This document shows positions 52,738 to 61,884 of a stretch of 64,000 nt of DNA, piece after piece (the first letter of the stretch is position 1; every line of letters starts with the position of its first letter). The stretch lies in NCBI RefSeq assembly GCF_916858675.1, contig NZ_CAKASM010000009.1, positions 1-64,000 of the forward strand, read 5' to 3'. The notes beneath the pieces were generated by a model that saw only the letters and a list, made by a program, of their open reading frames with translations, did no database searches and was not told the DNA's origin. Position numbers and translations under genes: made by a program. Source of the stretch: Sphingomonas sp. Leaf21. GTDB lineage: Bacteria > Pseudomonadota > Alphaproteobacteria > Sphingomonadales > Sphingomonadaceae.

Positions 52738-55700
52738 CCCCCGGTCACGATCCGCGCCGGGCTGCCTTCCCAATTGGTGCCGTTGGGCAGGGTCTCGCCC
52801 TTCATCACCACCGACAGGTCGCCAAGCTGCGCATCCGCCCCGACTTCGGCGTCGTACAACACGATGGCCAGCGATCCGATCGTCGCGCGGTCGCCGACGG
52901 TGATCGCGCCGACCTTCATCACCCGGTCCTCGAACAGATGCGTCTGGAGGCCCGCATAATCGTTGAGCGCGACATCGTCGCCGATCGTCACCAGGTCGTG
53001 CTCGGTCAGGTCGGTGGTATCGATATAGCAGCGCCTGCCGACCTTGGCGCCCATCAGGCGAAGGTAGAGGCCGATCCACGGCGTGCCGCGCAAAGGCTCG
53101 AGCAGATTGGCGACCGCGAGATTCTCATAGGTCGCGGTGACCAGCTCGGTCCGCCAGACGAAGGTGCTCCACAAGGGTGCCGTCGTCGCCCTGTACCGCC
53201 CGACGACCAGCCATTTGAGCGCGAGGACGAACAGCCCGCACGCCAGGCAGAAGCCGACATAGAGGAAGGGGAAGGTCGATACGATCACCAGCCCGCCGCG
53301 CTCCAGATCGTCGAGATCGCCGACCACCGACAGGAGCGCGCTGAAGAAGACCAGGAAGGCGGTCAGCGACAGGGTGGTCCGGATCGCCTCGATCGACAGG
53401 CGGGTGGCGATCAGGCCGCGCGACGGATTGAAGCGCGCGCCCTCGTCGAACATCGTCGCGACCTGTCGTACCGGCAGCTTGAACGCGGGCGACCCGAACC
53501 AGGTGCTGCCCGGCTCGGTGGCGAGCGCCGGGTCTTCGGGCGGCTTGGACAGGACGCCGATCAACACCTCGTCACCGATCTGCGCGCCGGTGGGGAGCAA
53601 CGCCGAGTTGCCGATGAAGCTGCGCCGCCCGATCCGGGTATGCGCCAGTTCGATCGTGCCATGGCCGATCTTCGCCGCGCCGAAGATCACCGAGTCCGCG
53701 ATGAAGCTCTCCGCGCCGATCTCGACCAGGTCGGGAACGATCGCGCTGGCGGTCGAAATCTCCGCCCTCCGCCCGACCTTGACCCCCAGCGCACGATACC
53801 AGGGAATGACGTAGAGCGTCGCGAAGATCGGATGCAGCAGCCGTAGCGCCAGGTCGTTGATCTGCCGCACCATCCAGTAACGGACATAGAACCAGCTATC
53901 GAGCGCATAGACACCCGGCTGGACCCGGCCCAGAACCAGTCGCTTGGCGAGCACCGTCAGCACGCACATCATGACGATATAGGTCGCGGCGAGCAGCGGC
54001 GAGACGAGCATATAGCCATAGCCGGTGGTCGCCCAGTCGAGCTCGATCAGCGCGATCAGGCCCGGTGCGATCGGCAGGATGGCGATGATCGGCAGCAGCA
54101 GCGCCCCGATCAGCAGCCCCAGCGCGGGCCCCGGTCGCTTGCCTGCCGTCCGCACCTCGCCCGGCTCCACCATCCGGTCGAAGGCGGCGGGGGAGCCGGT
54201 CCAGCGCTGGCGCGCGGGGATGACCGTCTCGGCGGGAAGCGCGGACATGTCGTCGAGGACCGCGTCCTCCTCCAGCCGCGCGTTGCGGCCGACGACCGCC
54301 TGTCCCCCGACGAAGGATCGCGCGCCCAGTTTCACGGTGCCCAGGCGCAACAGCCCCCGCTCGACCGAACTGGTCGCCATCACCGCCTGGTCGCTGACGA
54401 TCGCATCGTCGCCGCAGGTGAACAGGTCGGCCGTGTCGATGATCCCGGTGCCGAGATAGGCACGCTTGCCGATCCTGGCGCCGAGCATCCGGTAATAGCC
54501 GCGGATCATCGGCGTGCCCGCCAGATAGGGGGTGGCGGTGACCGCGATGATCCGGCGGACCAGCCACCAGCGGAAATAGGTGCCGCCCCATAGCGGATAG
54601 TCTCCCGCCTTGAACCGCCCGGCGATCAGCCATTTGGCGGCGATCGAGAAGAGCATCGAGGCTACCGGCACGATGGTGAAGAACAGCGCGCTGGTGATGA
54701 GCGCATCGATCCGGCTCATCCGCCCCGCCAGATGGGTATAGGCGACATAGGGGAAGAACCATTGCAACCCGGCGATCGTGTAGATGGGCAGGAGCGCGAC
54801 CGTCTGCGCCGCGATGCACAGCCTGCGCTTCCATTCGGGCACGCGGTGGAAGCTTTCCTCGGTCGCGACGTCGACCGGCGCTGTCCCGCCGATCCGCAAC
54901 GCGAGCGCGCGGATGGTCGGCGCGGCATAGAGATCCTCGAGCGACAGCCCCTCCAGCCCCGGCACCTTGCGCGCCGCCGATACGAGCCGTGCCGCCTTGA
55001 GCGAATGGCCGCCCAGATCCTCGAACAGATCGTCGGTCACCGACACCGGCTGCGGTGCAAAGGCCTCGGTCCAGATGGCGTGGAGCTTTTCCTCCATCGG
55101 GGTCACCGGCGCCTCGACGCTGCGCCCGGTATCCAGGGTGATCTCGGGCTTGACCAGCGCCTTGCGGTCCACTTTCCCCGATGCGGGCAGGGTCGGCAGC
55201 GCGGCCATCATCTGATAGGCGGCGGGGCGCATGTAGTTGGGCAGCCGCTCGGTCACCCGCGCCTTGATCGCGGCTATGTCGACCGTCTCGCCCCCGCGCG
55301 CGACGATGAACGCGGCGAGGAATTCGGAACCGTCGGCGTCGTTAAAGAGATGCACCACCGTCTGCGCGACGCCCGGCGCCTCGCCGATCACCGCCTCGAT
55401 CTCGGCAAGCTCGACGCGGAAGCCACGGATCTTCACCTGGGTGTCGATCCGCCCGACGAAGTCGATGTCCCCCGCCGCATCCAGCCGGACCAGATCCCCC
55501 GAGCGATAGATTCGCTCCGGTGCCCCCGACACCGTGTCGAACGGGGTCATGGTGAACTTCTCGGCGGTCAGGTCGGGGCGGTTGACATAGCCCACGCCGA
55601 CGCCGGGGCCACCGATCACCAGCTCGCCCTCCTGCCCCGCCTCCACGGGTTGCAGCGCCTCGTCGACGATCCACGCGGTATAACCGGGCAAGGGCTTGCC

Positions 55701-56756
55701 GATGGTGATCCGCTGACCGGGATGAACCTCGGTCCAGGTCGCGGTGACCGAGGTCTCGGTCGGGCCATAGGTGTTGAGAAGCCGCAGGCCGGGTCGCGCC
55801 AGGCGGCGTGGCAGGTCGGCCGGGCAGGCCTCGCCCCCCATGTTGATCAAGCGCAGGCTGGGAACCGGATGCTCGACCAGCGCGATCAGCGAGGGGACGA
55901 CGTGCCAGATCGTCGCCCGCTCCGCCGCCAGCGCGACCGCCACATCGGGCCCGCTCGACGCCAGCGCGTCGGTCGCGACGAGCAGCCTGGCGCCGACGAA
56001 GAAGGCGCTCCACATCGTCTCGACCGACATGTCGAAGGCCAGGCTGAACCCGCCGAACACGATATCGTCCGGCTCCAGCGCGAGGATCGCGCTTTCCGAG
56101 CGGACGAGGTGGCAGGCATTGGCATGGGTGATCATCACCCCCTTGGGTCGTCCGGTCGTGCCCGAGGTATAGATGATATAGGCCAGATCCTGCGGATCGC
56201 CGCCGGTGACGTCGCGGCCCAGCGGCAGGGCCGGTTCGGCGGCGAGATCGCCCAGCTCGGCGTCGAGCGCCAGCGTCGCGCCGGGGATCTCGCCCGCGCG
56301 GCCGGAGGTGGTGATGGTCAGCGCCGCGCCGCTGTCCTCGATGATGTAGGCGATGCGATCCTGCGGATAGCCCCAGTCGACCGGTACATAGGCCGCGCCC
56401 GCGCGCAACACGCCCAGGATCGCCATATACTGGTCGAGCCCGCGCGGCAGGCACAGGACGACACGGTCCCCCTTCCCCACCCCCAGGCTGCGCAGATGAT
56501 GCGCCAGCGACAGGCTGCGCCGGGCGAGCGTGGCATAGCTCCATTCGGTCGAGCGCCCGAACTCCTCGTCCGCACCGATCAGCCGGAGCGCGGTCCGCTG
56601 GCCGTGATCGCGGCAGCTCGCATCGAACAGTTCGTGCAGCAGCTCGTCGCGGGCATAGGGCCGACCGGGCCGCAGCGCTGGCGCGGGGGAAATGGAGGCA
56701 TGGATGCTCGGCGCGACGGGATCGGCGTCACGGGGCGGCATCGTTTCTACGGACAT
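52734..56756 (-). CDS. Pls/PosA-type single-module nonribosomal peptide synthetase with membrane C-terminus
   Basis: A 1340-residue protein. Residues about 35-560 are an adenylation domain (DLAYIIYTSGTTGRPKGVMI, LNTYGPTETSVTATW, YRSGDLVRLD, SGKVDRKAL). A carrier domain follows with the serine in DDLFEDLGGHSLKAARLV. From about 680 the rest is membrane helices alternating with hexapeptide-repeat-like domains, as in epsilon-poly-L-lysine synthetase (Pls) and PosA; total length also matches. There is no condensation or thioesterase domain. The A-domain pocket begins D-M-x-x-E (FDMSVETMW), and the Glu would suit a basic amino acid. ATG 56756 has AGAAGG upstream. Confidence 0.87.
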   Translation of the reverse strand: MSVETMPPRDADPVAPSIHASISPAPALRPGRPYARDELLHELFDASCRDHGQRTALRLIGADEEFGRSTEWSYATLARRSLSLAHHLRSLGVGKGDRVVLCLPRGLDQYMAILGVLRAGAAYVPVDWGYPQDRIAYIIEDSGAALTITTSGRAGEIPGATLALDAELGDLAAEPALPLGRDVTGGDPQDLAYIIYTSGTTGRPKGVMITHANACHLVRSESAILALEPDDIVFGGFSLAFDMSVETMWSAFFVGARLLVATDALASSGPDVAVALAAERATIWHVVPSLIALVEHPVPSLRLINMGGEACPADLPRRLARPGLRLLNTYGPTETSVTATWTEVHPGQRITIGKPLPGYTAWIVDEALQPVEAGQEGELVIGGPGVGVGYVNRPDLTAEKFTMTPFDTVSGAPERIYRSGDLVRLDAAGDIDFVGRIDTQVKIRGFRVELAEIEAVIGEAPGVAQTVVHLFNDADGSEFLAAFIVARGGETVDIAAIKARVTERLPNYMRPAAYQMMAALPTLPASGKVDRKALVKPEITLDTGRSVEAPVTPMEEKLHAIWTEAFAPQPVSVTDDLFEDLGGHSLKAARLVSAARKVPGLEGLSLEDLYAAPTIRALALRIGGTAPVDVATEESFHRVPEWKRRLCIAAQTVALLPIYTIAGLQWFFPYVAYTHLAGRMSRIDALITSALFFTIVPVASMLFSIAAKWLIAGRFKAGDYPLWGGTYFRWWLVRRIIAVTATPYLAGTPMIRGYYRMLGARIGKRAYLGTGIIDTADLFTCGDDAIVSDQAVMATSSVERGLLRLGTVKLGARSFVGGQAVVGRNARLEEDAVLDDMSALPAETVIPARQRWTGSPAAFDRMVEPGEVRTAGKRPGPALGLLIGALLLPIIAILPIAPGLIALIELDWATTGYGYMLVSPLLAATYIVMMCVLTVLAKRLVLGRVQPGVYALDSWFYVRYWMVRQINDLALRLLHPIFATLYVIPWYRALGVKVGRRAEISTASAIVPDLVEIGAESFIADSVIFGAAKIGHGTIELAHTRIGRRSFIGNSALLPTGAQIGDEVLIGVLSKPPEDPALATEPGSTWFGSPAFKLPVRQVATMFDEGARFNPSRGLIATRLSIEAIRTTLSLTAFLVFFSALLSVVGDLDDLERGGLVIVSTFPFLYVGFCLACGLFVLALKWLVVGRYRATTAPLWSTFVWRTELVTATYENLAVANLLEPLRGTPWIGLYLRLMGAKVGRRCYIDTTDLTEHDLVTIGDDVALNDYAGLQTHLFEDRVMKVGAITVGDRATIGSLAIVLYDAEVGADAQLGDLSVVMKGETLPNGTNWEGSPARIVTGG

Positions 56757-56797
56757 CGACAAGCCTTCTGAAACAGGGCGTGGCTGAACCTCTCAAC

Positions 56798-57760
56798 TCA
56801 GCTACGTCGGATAAGCGCCCGCGATAGTCGCCGATCTTCGAGCGAATAGTAAAGCCAGATCCCATCCGGTCCGACCACGACCGAGGCGGCGAAGGCGATA
56901 TCGGTCGCCCCGCGATCGTCGGCGGGGGGCGGGAGGATCAGCGGCTCGATCCCGCGTGCGACGACGCGGGTGTAATCCCGATCGAAGGCGACCCAGCCGA
57001 TCCGCCAGCGCGCGTCGCGCGTCGCGCCGTTGTAGAACATGACCGGGCACGTCGGATCGTCGGTCAGCAGCGGACCGGTCGACAGATGCCAGTCATCCCA
57101 GCTTTCCTCGCGCGGCATGAACGGCGTCGGCTGTTCGGTCCAGGGGCCCGCAACGTCGGCGCCGATCGCCAGGCCGATGCGCGACGCCTCGTCGGCGGCA
57201 TATTCGTAGAATAGCCGCCAGCGGCCATCGGCGCTTCGATCGACCGTCGCCTCCTTGGTATTGCCCTCCGACTTGGACGACGCCAGCGCGACGCCGCTCT
57301 TGGTCAGGCGATCGATCGATGGCCCGGTGGCATAGGAGAGTTCGCCATGCGCGTGATCGGCGAGCACGCCGGAATAATAGACGATATAGCCGTCCTCGCC
57401 GCGCACGACCGTCGGATCCTCGACCCCGCCCGCGTCATGGTCGCCCGGTCCCGGCACGATAGAGGGCTGGTCGAGCATGGCGAAGTGCCGCCCGTCCTCG
57501 CTCCATCCCGCCCAGATCACGCCGGTGTCGGTCAGCGTCTCGCCCGGACGGACGACCGCGCGCACCATGATCCCGAAGCGCCCATCGGCCTCGCGCCAGA
57601 CAAAGGGGCTCATCAGGTCGCGCGCCATCAGTGCGGGGGGGCCATCGAGCGTCACCGTCTCGATCCGCTTCACGTTGAAGTCGAGATCGAGCGGCGCGTC
57701 GGCGACCCGGTCCTTGCGATGCGGGTCGGCCACCGGGTTCGCGGCGTCGGGCCCCATCAT
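56798..57760 (-). CDS. GH130-like glycosidase/phosphorylase
   Basis: A 320-residue five-blade propeller protein of the GH130/PF04041 type. Marks are LMSPFVWREADGRFGIMVRA, the signature DAGGVEDPTVVRGEDGYIVY, GRWRLFYEYAADEAS, and CPVMFYNGATRDARWRIGW. Such enzymes act on beta-mannosides as phosphorylases or hydrolases. ATG 57760 overlaps the stop of the SDR gene (ATGA). It is followed 41 bp later by the Pls-like gene. Why a glycosidase precedes an NRPS is unclear; it may process a glycosylated product or be a fortuitous neighbour. Confidence 0.75.
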   Translation of the reverse strand: MMGPDAANPVADPHRKDRVADAPLDLDFNVKRIETVTLDGPPALMARDLMSPFVWREADGRFGIMVRAVVRPGETLTDTGVIWAGWSEDGRHFAMLDQPSIVPGPGDHDAGGVEDPTVVRGEDGYIVYYSGVLADHAHGELSYATGPSIDRLTKSGVALASSKSEGNTKEATVDRSADGRWRLFYEYAADEASRIGLAIGADVAGPWTEQPTPFMPREESWDDWHLSTGPLLTDDPTCPVMFYNGATRDARWRIGWVAFDRDYTRVVARGIEPLILPPPADDRGATDIAFAASVVVGPDGIWLYYSLEDRRLSRALIRRS

Positions 57761-58524
57761 GCGCCGACCGCCTGCAACAGCGACAGGCCGCCATCGACCA
57801 CCATCCGCGCGCCGGTGATGTAGCGCGCCTTGTCGGAGGCCAGGAACACCGCGAGGTCGGCGACCTCGGAGGCGTTGCCCGCGCGGCGCATCGGGATATT
57901 CTGTTCGAGCTTGTGGCGATAATCGAGGTCGGTCTGCGCCTTGGCGTTCATCGGGGTCAGGATCATGCCCGGCTCGATCGCGTTTACCCGCACGCCGCGC
58001 GCCGCCTCCTCGATGGCGAGCGTGCGGACCAGGTTCGACAGACCGCCCTTGGCCGCGCAATAGTCCGCCCCGCCCGCGCGTACCGCAAAGGCGTGGATCG
58101 ACGAGATCTGGAGAATGGTCGCATCGCCCGTCGCCTCACCCCGCCCGGTCAGGAATCGGCGCGAGGTCAGGAAGGCGCCGGTCAGATCGGTATCGATCAT
58201 CCGCCGCCATTGGGTCAGGGTCATATCGCGCACGTTCACGCCCGCCATGTTGAGCCCGGCCGAATTGACCAGCACATCGGCCGGACCCCATTGCCGCTCG
58301 ACCGCGCCGAAGGCCTGGTCGACGGATGCCTCTTCGTTGACCTCCGCCTGCACCGTCATCGCCTCGCCGCCCGCCTTGCGGACCGCCTCCGCGGTCACAT
58401 CGGCGGCGGCCTGGTCGCTGTGGAACAGCACCGCCACCCGAGCCCCGGTGGCTCCGAACGCCTCGGCACAGGCGGCGCCGATCCCCGATTCCGCCCCTGT
58501 CACGATCACCGTCTGCGATGCCAC
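57757..58524 (-). CDS. Short-chain dehydrogenase/reductase
   Basis: A 255-residue classical SDR with cofactor motif VIVTGAESGIGAACAEAFG, DVLVNSAGLNM, catalytic Ser in LQISSIHAFAVRAGGADYCA with Tyr-x-x-x-Lys (YCAAK), and the C-terminal ARYITGARMVVDGG. It resembles glucose-1-dehydrogenase-like enzymes acting on sugars or polyols. It is the first gene of the operon that continues with the GH130-like and Pls-like genes. Confidence 0.9.
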   Translation of the reverse strand: MASQTVIVTGAESGIGAACAEAFGATGARVAVLFHSDQAAADVTAEAVRKAGGEAMTVQAEVNEEASVDQAFGAVERQWGPADVLVNSAGLNMAGVNVRDMTLTQWRRMIDTDLTGAFLTSRRFLTGRGEATGDATILQISSIHAFAVRAGGADYCAAKGGLSNLVRTLAIEEAARGVRVNAIEPGMILTPMNAKAQTDLDYRHKLEQNIPMRRAGNASEVADLAVFLASDKARYITGARMVVDGGLSLLQAVGA

Positions 58525-58606
58525 CGGCCTACTCCTAAACTGGATGATGGCCGGTAACGATCCTTATCCTGGATTGTTGCTGGACGGGAACGACATTACC
58601 GATCCG

Positions 58607-60088
58607 TCATTCGTCGTCGCCGCCGTGCGACCGATGCCCGCTCATCGCCGCGCCAGCATCGGGGGCGAAGCGGCGGTTCCAGATGATCGCCGAGGTGGAG
58701 ATCACCGCCACCACCACGAAGGCGGCGGAGAAGCTGTCCAGCGTCGGCCCGCCTTTGCCCTCGACCAGCGTCCCCAGCTCCAGCACGGTCGCGGCGGTGC
58801 AGATGCCCAGCGACAGCGTCAGTTGCTGGAAGGTGGCATAGAAGCTGGTCGCGGCGCTCATCCGGTCCTTCTCGACATCGGCATAGGCGATCGCGTTGAA
58901 GCCGGTGAACTGGAACGAGGTGAAGAAGCCCGACAGCGCCAGCACGAAGGTGATGAGCGGGATCGGCCAGTCGGGACGGAACAGCGCACAGGTCGCATAG
59001 CCCGCGCTGCTCACCAGTCCCGAGACGATCAGGCTGCGCCGAAAGCCCCAGCGGCGCAGGACACGCGGCGCGAGCGCCTTCATCGCCAGCGCGCCGACCG
59101 CGCCCGCCATGGTGATCGTGCCCGTCTTGGCGGCGCTGAGGCCGAAGCCGATCTGGAACATCAGCGGCAGCAGGAATGGCTGCGCCCCCTGGGTGATCCG
59201 CGTCAGCGATCCGCCGATCACCGACAGGCGAAAGGTCGGCACGCGCATCAGCGTGGGGTCCAGGATCGGATCATGCGTGTGCCGCGCGTGGCGGACATAC
59301 AGCCAGCCGAACACCACACCGATGATGAGGAGGACCAGCGCGACCCAGCCCGTCCCCGGACGGCTCGCCAGCTCGAACCCGAACAACAGGCAGCCCAGCG
59401 ACACGCCCGAGAGAACGAAGCCCGACACGTCGAACCGCAACCGCGCATCGCCGCGCACCTCGGGCACCAGCATCCAGGCGCCGATGATCCCGATGATGCC
59501 GATCGGAATGTTGAGGTAGAAGATCCAGCGCCAGTCGAGCCAGGTGACGATGAAACCACCCAGCGGCGGCCCCAGGATCGGCCCGATCAGGGCGGGCATC
59601 ACCAGCCAGGACAGTGCCTGGACCATATCCTCCTTGGCGACGCTGCGCAGCAGGACGAGCCGCCCGACCGGCACCATCATCGCCCCGCCAATGCCCTGCA
59701 GGAAACGCGCGGCGACCAGGGTCGACAACGACCCCGACTGGGCACACAGGATGGAGCCGAGCAGGAAGATGCCGATCGCCGAGCAGAAGACGGTGCGCGA
59801 TCCGAACTTGTCGGCCAGCGTCCCGCTCGCCGGAATGAACAGCGCGAGCGCGAGCAGATAGCTGGTCAGCGCCAGGCTGAGGCTGGTGGCGGGGGTCGCC
59901 AGGTCGCGCGCCATGGTCGGCAGCGCGACGGTCAGTACCGTTCCGTCGAGCTGCTGCATGAACAGCGCCGAGGCGACGACGAGCGCGATCACCCGGTAGC
60001 CGCGGGTCTGGGCAGGCTGAGACCGGGGGGCGCCGCTGGTCACCGCCTCGACACCGGGGGCCAGCCCATCATTCACGTCGGCACTCAT
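58607..60088 (-). CDS. DHA2-family MFS drug exporter (EmrB/QacA type)
   Basis: A 493-residue transporter with fourteen predicted helices. The first carries ALFMQQLDGTVLTVALPTMA (the DHA2 motif D1), followed by PASGTLADKFGSRTVF (motif A) and GPILGPPLGGFIVTW (motif C of antiporters). It probably exports a drug or metabolite by proton antiport. ATG 60088 is chosen at MSADVND; ATG 60118 is possible. It lies 82 bp upstream of the SDR of the Pls-like operon in the same direction, so it could export that pathway's product. Confidence 0.87.
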   Translation of the reverse strand: MSADVNDGLAPGVEAVTSGAPRSQPAQTRGYRVIALVVASALFMQQLDGTVLTVALPTMARDLATPATSLSLALTSYLLALALFIPASGTLADKFGSRTVFCSAIGIFLLGSILCAQSGSLSTLVAARFLQGIGGAMMVPVGRLVLLRSVAKEDMVQALSWLVMPALIGPILGPPLGGFIVTWLDWRWIFYLNIPIGIIGIIGAWMLVPEVRGDARLRFDVSGFVLSGVSLGCLLFGFELASRPGTGWVALVLLIIGVVFGWLYVRHARHTHDPILDPTLMRVPTFRLSVIGGSLTRITQGAQPFLLPLMFQIGFGLSAAKTGTITMAGAVGALAMKALAPRVLRRWGFRRSLIVSGLVSSAGYATCALFRPDWPIPLITFVLALSGFFTSFQFTGFNAIAYADVEKDRMSAATSFYATFQQLTLSLGICTAATVLELGTLVEGKGGPTLDSFSAAFVVVAVISTSAIIWNRRFAPDAGAAMSGHRSHGGDDE

Positions 60089-60180
60089 CGAGGCCAAATT
60101 ACGTCGTCTCCACCGCATCTCGGTCCATTCGTCTAACGCGCCCCGCCCCCTAGGCCGGATCGACATTCAGCGTATTCTCC

Positions 60181-60373
60181 CCTCTACCCTGAACAGGGGA
60201 GAGGGTTAGCGAAGCTTGCCAGCCAAGCTGGCTAGCGCAGCTTGGGTGAGGGGTTGAGCGAGCCTTCGGCTCGCGCGCTCTTCGAGCGCTTCACCCCTCA
60301 CCCAGCTCCGACTAAGCCTTTGCTACGCAAAGACCAAGTCTGCGCAACCCTCTTCCCTCTACGAGGGCGAGGG
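60181..60373. repeat. Large imperfect inverted-repeat element (REP/BIME-like)
   Basis: About 190 bp of non-coding DNA in which the left half (CCTCTACCC...GAGAGGGTTAGCG...GGTGAGGGG) pairs with the right half (CACCCCTCACCC...CGCAACCCTCTTCCCTC). Each half contains smaller hairpins, for example CCAGCCAAGCTGG and CTTTGCTACGCAAAG. GC-rich intergenic palindromes of this sort are dispersed in sphingomonad genomes. It lies between convergent or unrelated genes and may act as a bidirectional transcript end. Confidence 0.75.
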
Positions 60374-60647
60374 AAGGACAGGCATAGGTGAATGTCGATC
60401 GGGCCTAGAACGCGATTGCGCCCGAGCGATCAAGGTCTGGCCATGATCCTGGGCCAGCCGCCCCGCCACCGGGTTTGCGACCGACCAGTCGATCGCATTC
60501 AATTGCAGCCGCACGAAATTGTTCAAATATCGTGCCCGCATCCCTCTAGGCTTCGACGATCCGACGACCACCGCGCCGACGCCCCAACTCGTCCGAGGTC
60601 GCTGCATCGCCAATGGAACGGGCCGGAAGAGTGCGGGTTACCCCCGC

Positions 60648-61682
60648 ATGTCGACGATCACCACCGACCACCTCGCCATCGCCTGCGACCTCTACGGGCC
60701 GGAGGACGCCCCCGCCGTGCTCCTGCTCCATGGCTGGCCCGACGACGCGACGACCTGGGCAAAGGTCGCGCCCCGGCTCGCACAGGCGGGACTGCGAGTC
60801 GTGGTTCCGACGTTGCGCGGGTTCGGCGCGACGCGTTTCCGCTACGACCATGCTCCGCGCACCGGCGACAGCGCGATCCTGGCGCTCGATGCGATCGCGC
60901 TGATGGATGCGCTCGGCATCGACCGGTTCATGGTCGCGGGCCATGACTGGGGCTCGAACGCGGCCGAAGCGCTCGCGATCGGTTGGCCCGAACGGGTCCG
61001 GCGGCTGGCGATGCTCAGCACGCCACCGCGCCTGGGCGGCATGGCGACGCCGTCCTTCGACCAGGCGCAGCGGCAATGGTATCACTGGTTCATGGCGACC
61101 CGGCGCGGGGCGCAGGCCGTGCGCGACGACCGGCGTGGCTTCGCGCATGTCCACTGGGTCAACTGGTCGCCCCCCGGCTGGTTCGACGAGGCGACGTTCG
61201 AGCGCGTGGCCAGATCCTTCGACAATCCCGATTGGCCCGCCGTCACGATCCACAGCTACCGTGCGCGCTGGGACGAGGCGCAGCCCGATCCGCGCGGCAC
61301 CTGGCTCGCCGACAGGGTGAAGGCGACGAAGACGCTGTCGCTGCCCGCGCTTTACCTGCACGGCGCGGTCGACGGGGTGAACCCGCCCTCCACCGCGCGC
61401 GACGTGCCGGGCAAGTTCACCGGCCCGTTCACGATGGTCGAACTGCCCGGCGTCGGCCATTTCCCGCAGCGTGAAAATCCCGAGGCGGTGACCCGGCACC
61501 TGCTGGACCTGTTCGGCGATGCGGTCCGCGAGACCGGCGGCGGGAGCGGGCCGAAGATCGCGGCGGGCGTCGCGGCGGCCGGGTTGATCGCGGCGGCGAT
61601 CGGCATCGCCTGTACGCGCGGCAGGACGGAGGATAGCGGACCGGATCCATCCGCTCCCGCGCCGGAAGCTGAGGGCGCATAG
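60648..61682 (+). CDS. Alpha/beta hydrolase, epoxide hydrolase-like, with C-terminal hydrophobic segment
   Basis: A 344-residue alpha/beta hydrolase. The oxyanion motif is LLLHGWPDDATTW and the nucleophile is Asp in MVAGHDWGSNAAE, as in epoxide hydrolases and haloalkane dehalogenases; the catalytic His is in LPGVGHFPQRENP. Unlike usual family members it has an extra C-terminal 40 residues with a hydrophobic stretch (IAAGVAAAGLIAAAIGIA) and a charged tail (CTRGRTEDSG), which suggests membrane attachment. ATG 60648 is chosen at MSTITTDHL; the upstream extension is not family-like. Confidence 0.85.
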   Translation: MSTITTDHLAIACDLYGPEDAPAVLLLHGWPDDATTWAKVAPRLAQAGLRVVVPTLRGFGATRFRYDHAPRTGDSAILALDAIALMDALGIDRFMVAGHDWGSNAAEALAIGWPERVRRLAMLSTPPRLGGMATPSFDQAQRQWYHWFMATRRGAQAVRDDRRGFAHVHWVNWSPPGWFDEATFERVARSFDNPDWPAVTIHSYRARWDEAQPDPRGTWLADRVKATKTLSLPALYLHGAVDGVNPPSTARDVPGKFTGPFTMVELPGVGHFPQRENPEAVTRHLLDLFGDAVRETGGGSGPKIAAGVAAAGLIAAAIGIACTRGRTEDSGPDPSAPAPEAEGA

Positions 61683-61712
61683 CTCACTGACGGGGGACAC
61701 ATAGCGGGCGCC

Positions 61713-61772
61713 CCGCCCCCTCCATCACGCTTCGCATGGCCCCCCTGCCCCTAACCGGGGAGGATTTGATTG
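61713..61772. repeat. Possible GC-rich intergenic repeat
   Basis: CCCCGCCCCCTCCATCACGC with CTTCGC and GGCCCCCCTGCCC, ending in the hairpin CCCCTAACCGGGG. The composition and pattern recall the short dispersed C-rich repeats seen in sphingomonads. A related GCGCCCCGCCCCCTAGG tract occurs at about 60138-60154. Copy number elsewhere cannot be judged here. Confidence 0.35.
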
Positions 61773-61884
61773 CCTCCGAATGCGGGCCGTGTGACATCGC
61801 GGCAGGGTGTTCGCTGGTGAAGCGCGGGCAGGATGATCGTTGGTCGGGCCGCCAGCGAGGATCAGCCTCGCCCGGACCACAGCC

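Noticed and set aside
54732..56771. A 679-codon open frame on the plus strand
   Set aside because: Antisense of the adenylation domain of the Pls-like synthetase; no recognisable product.
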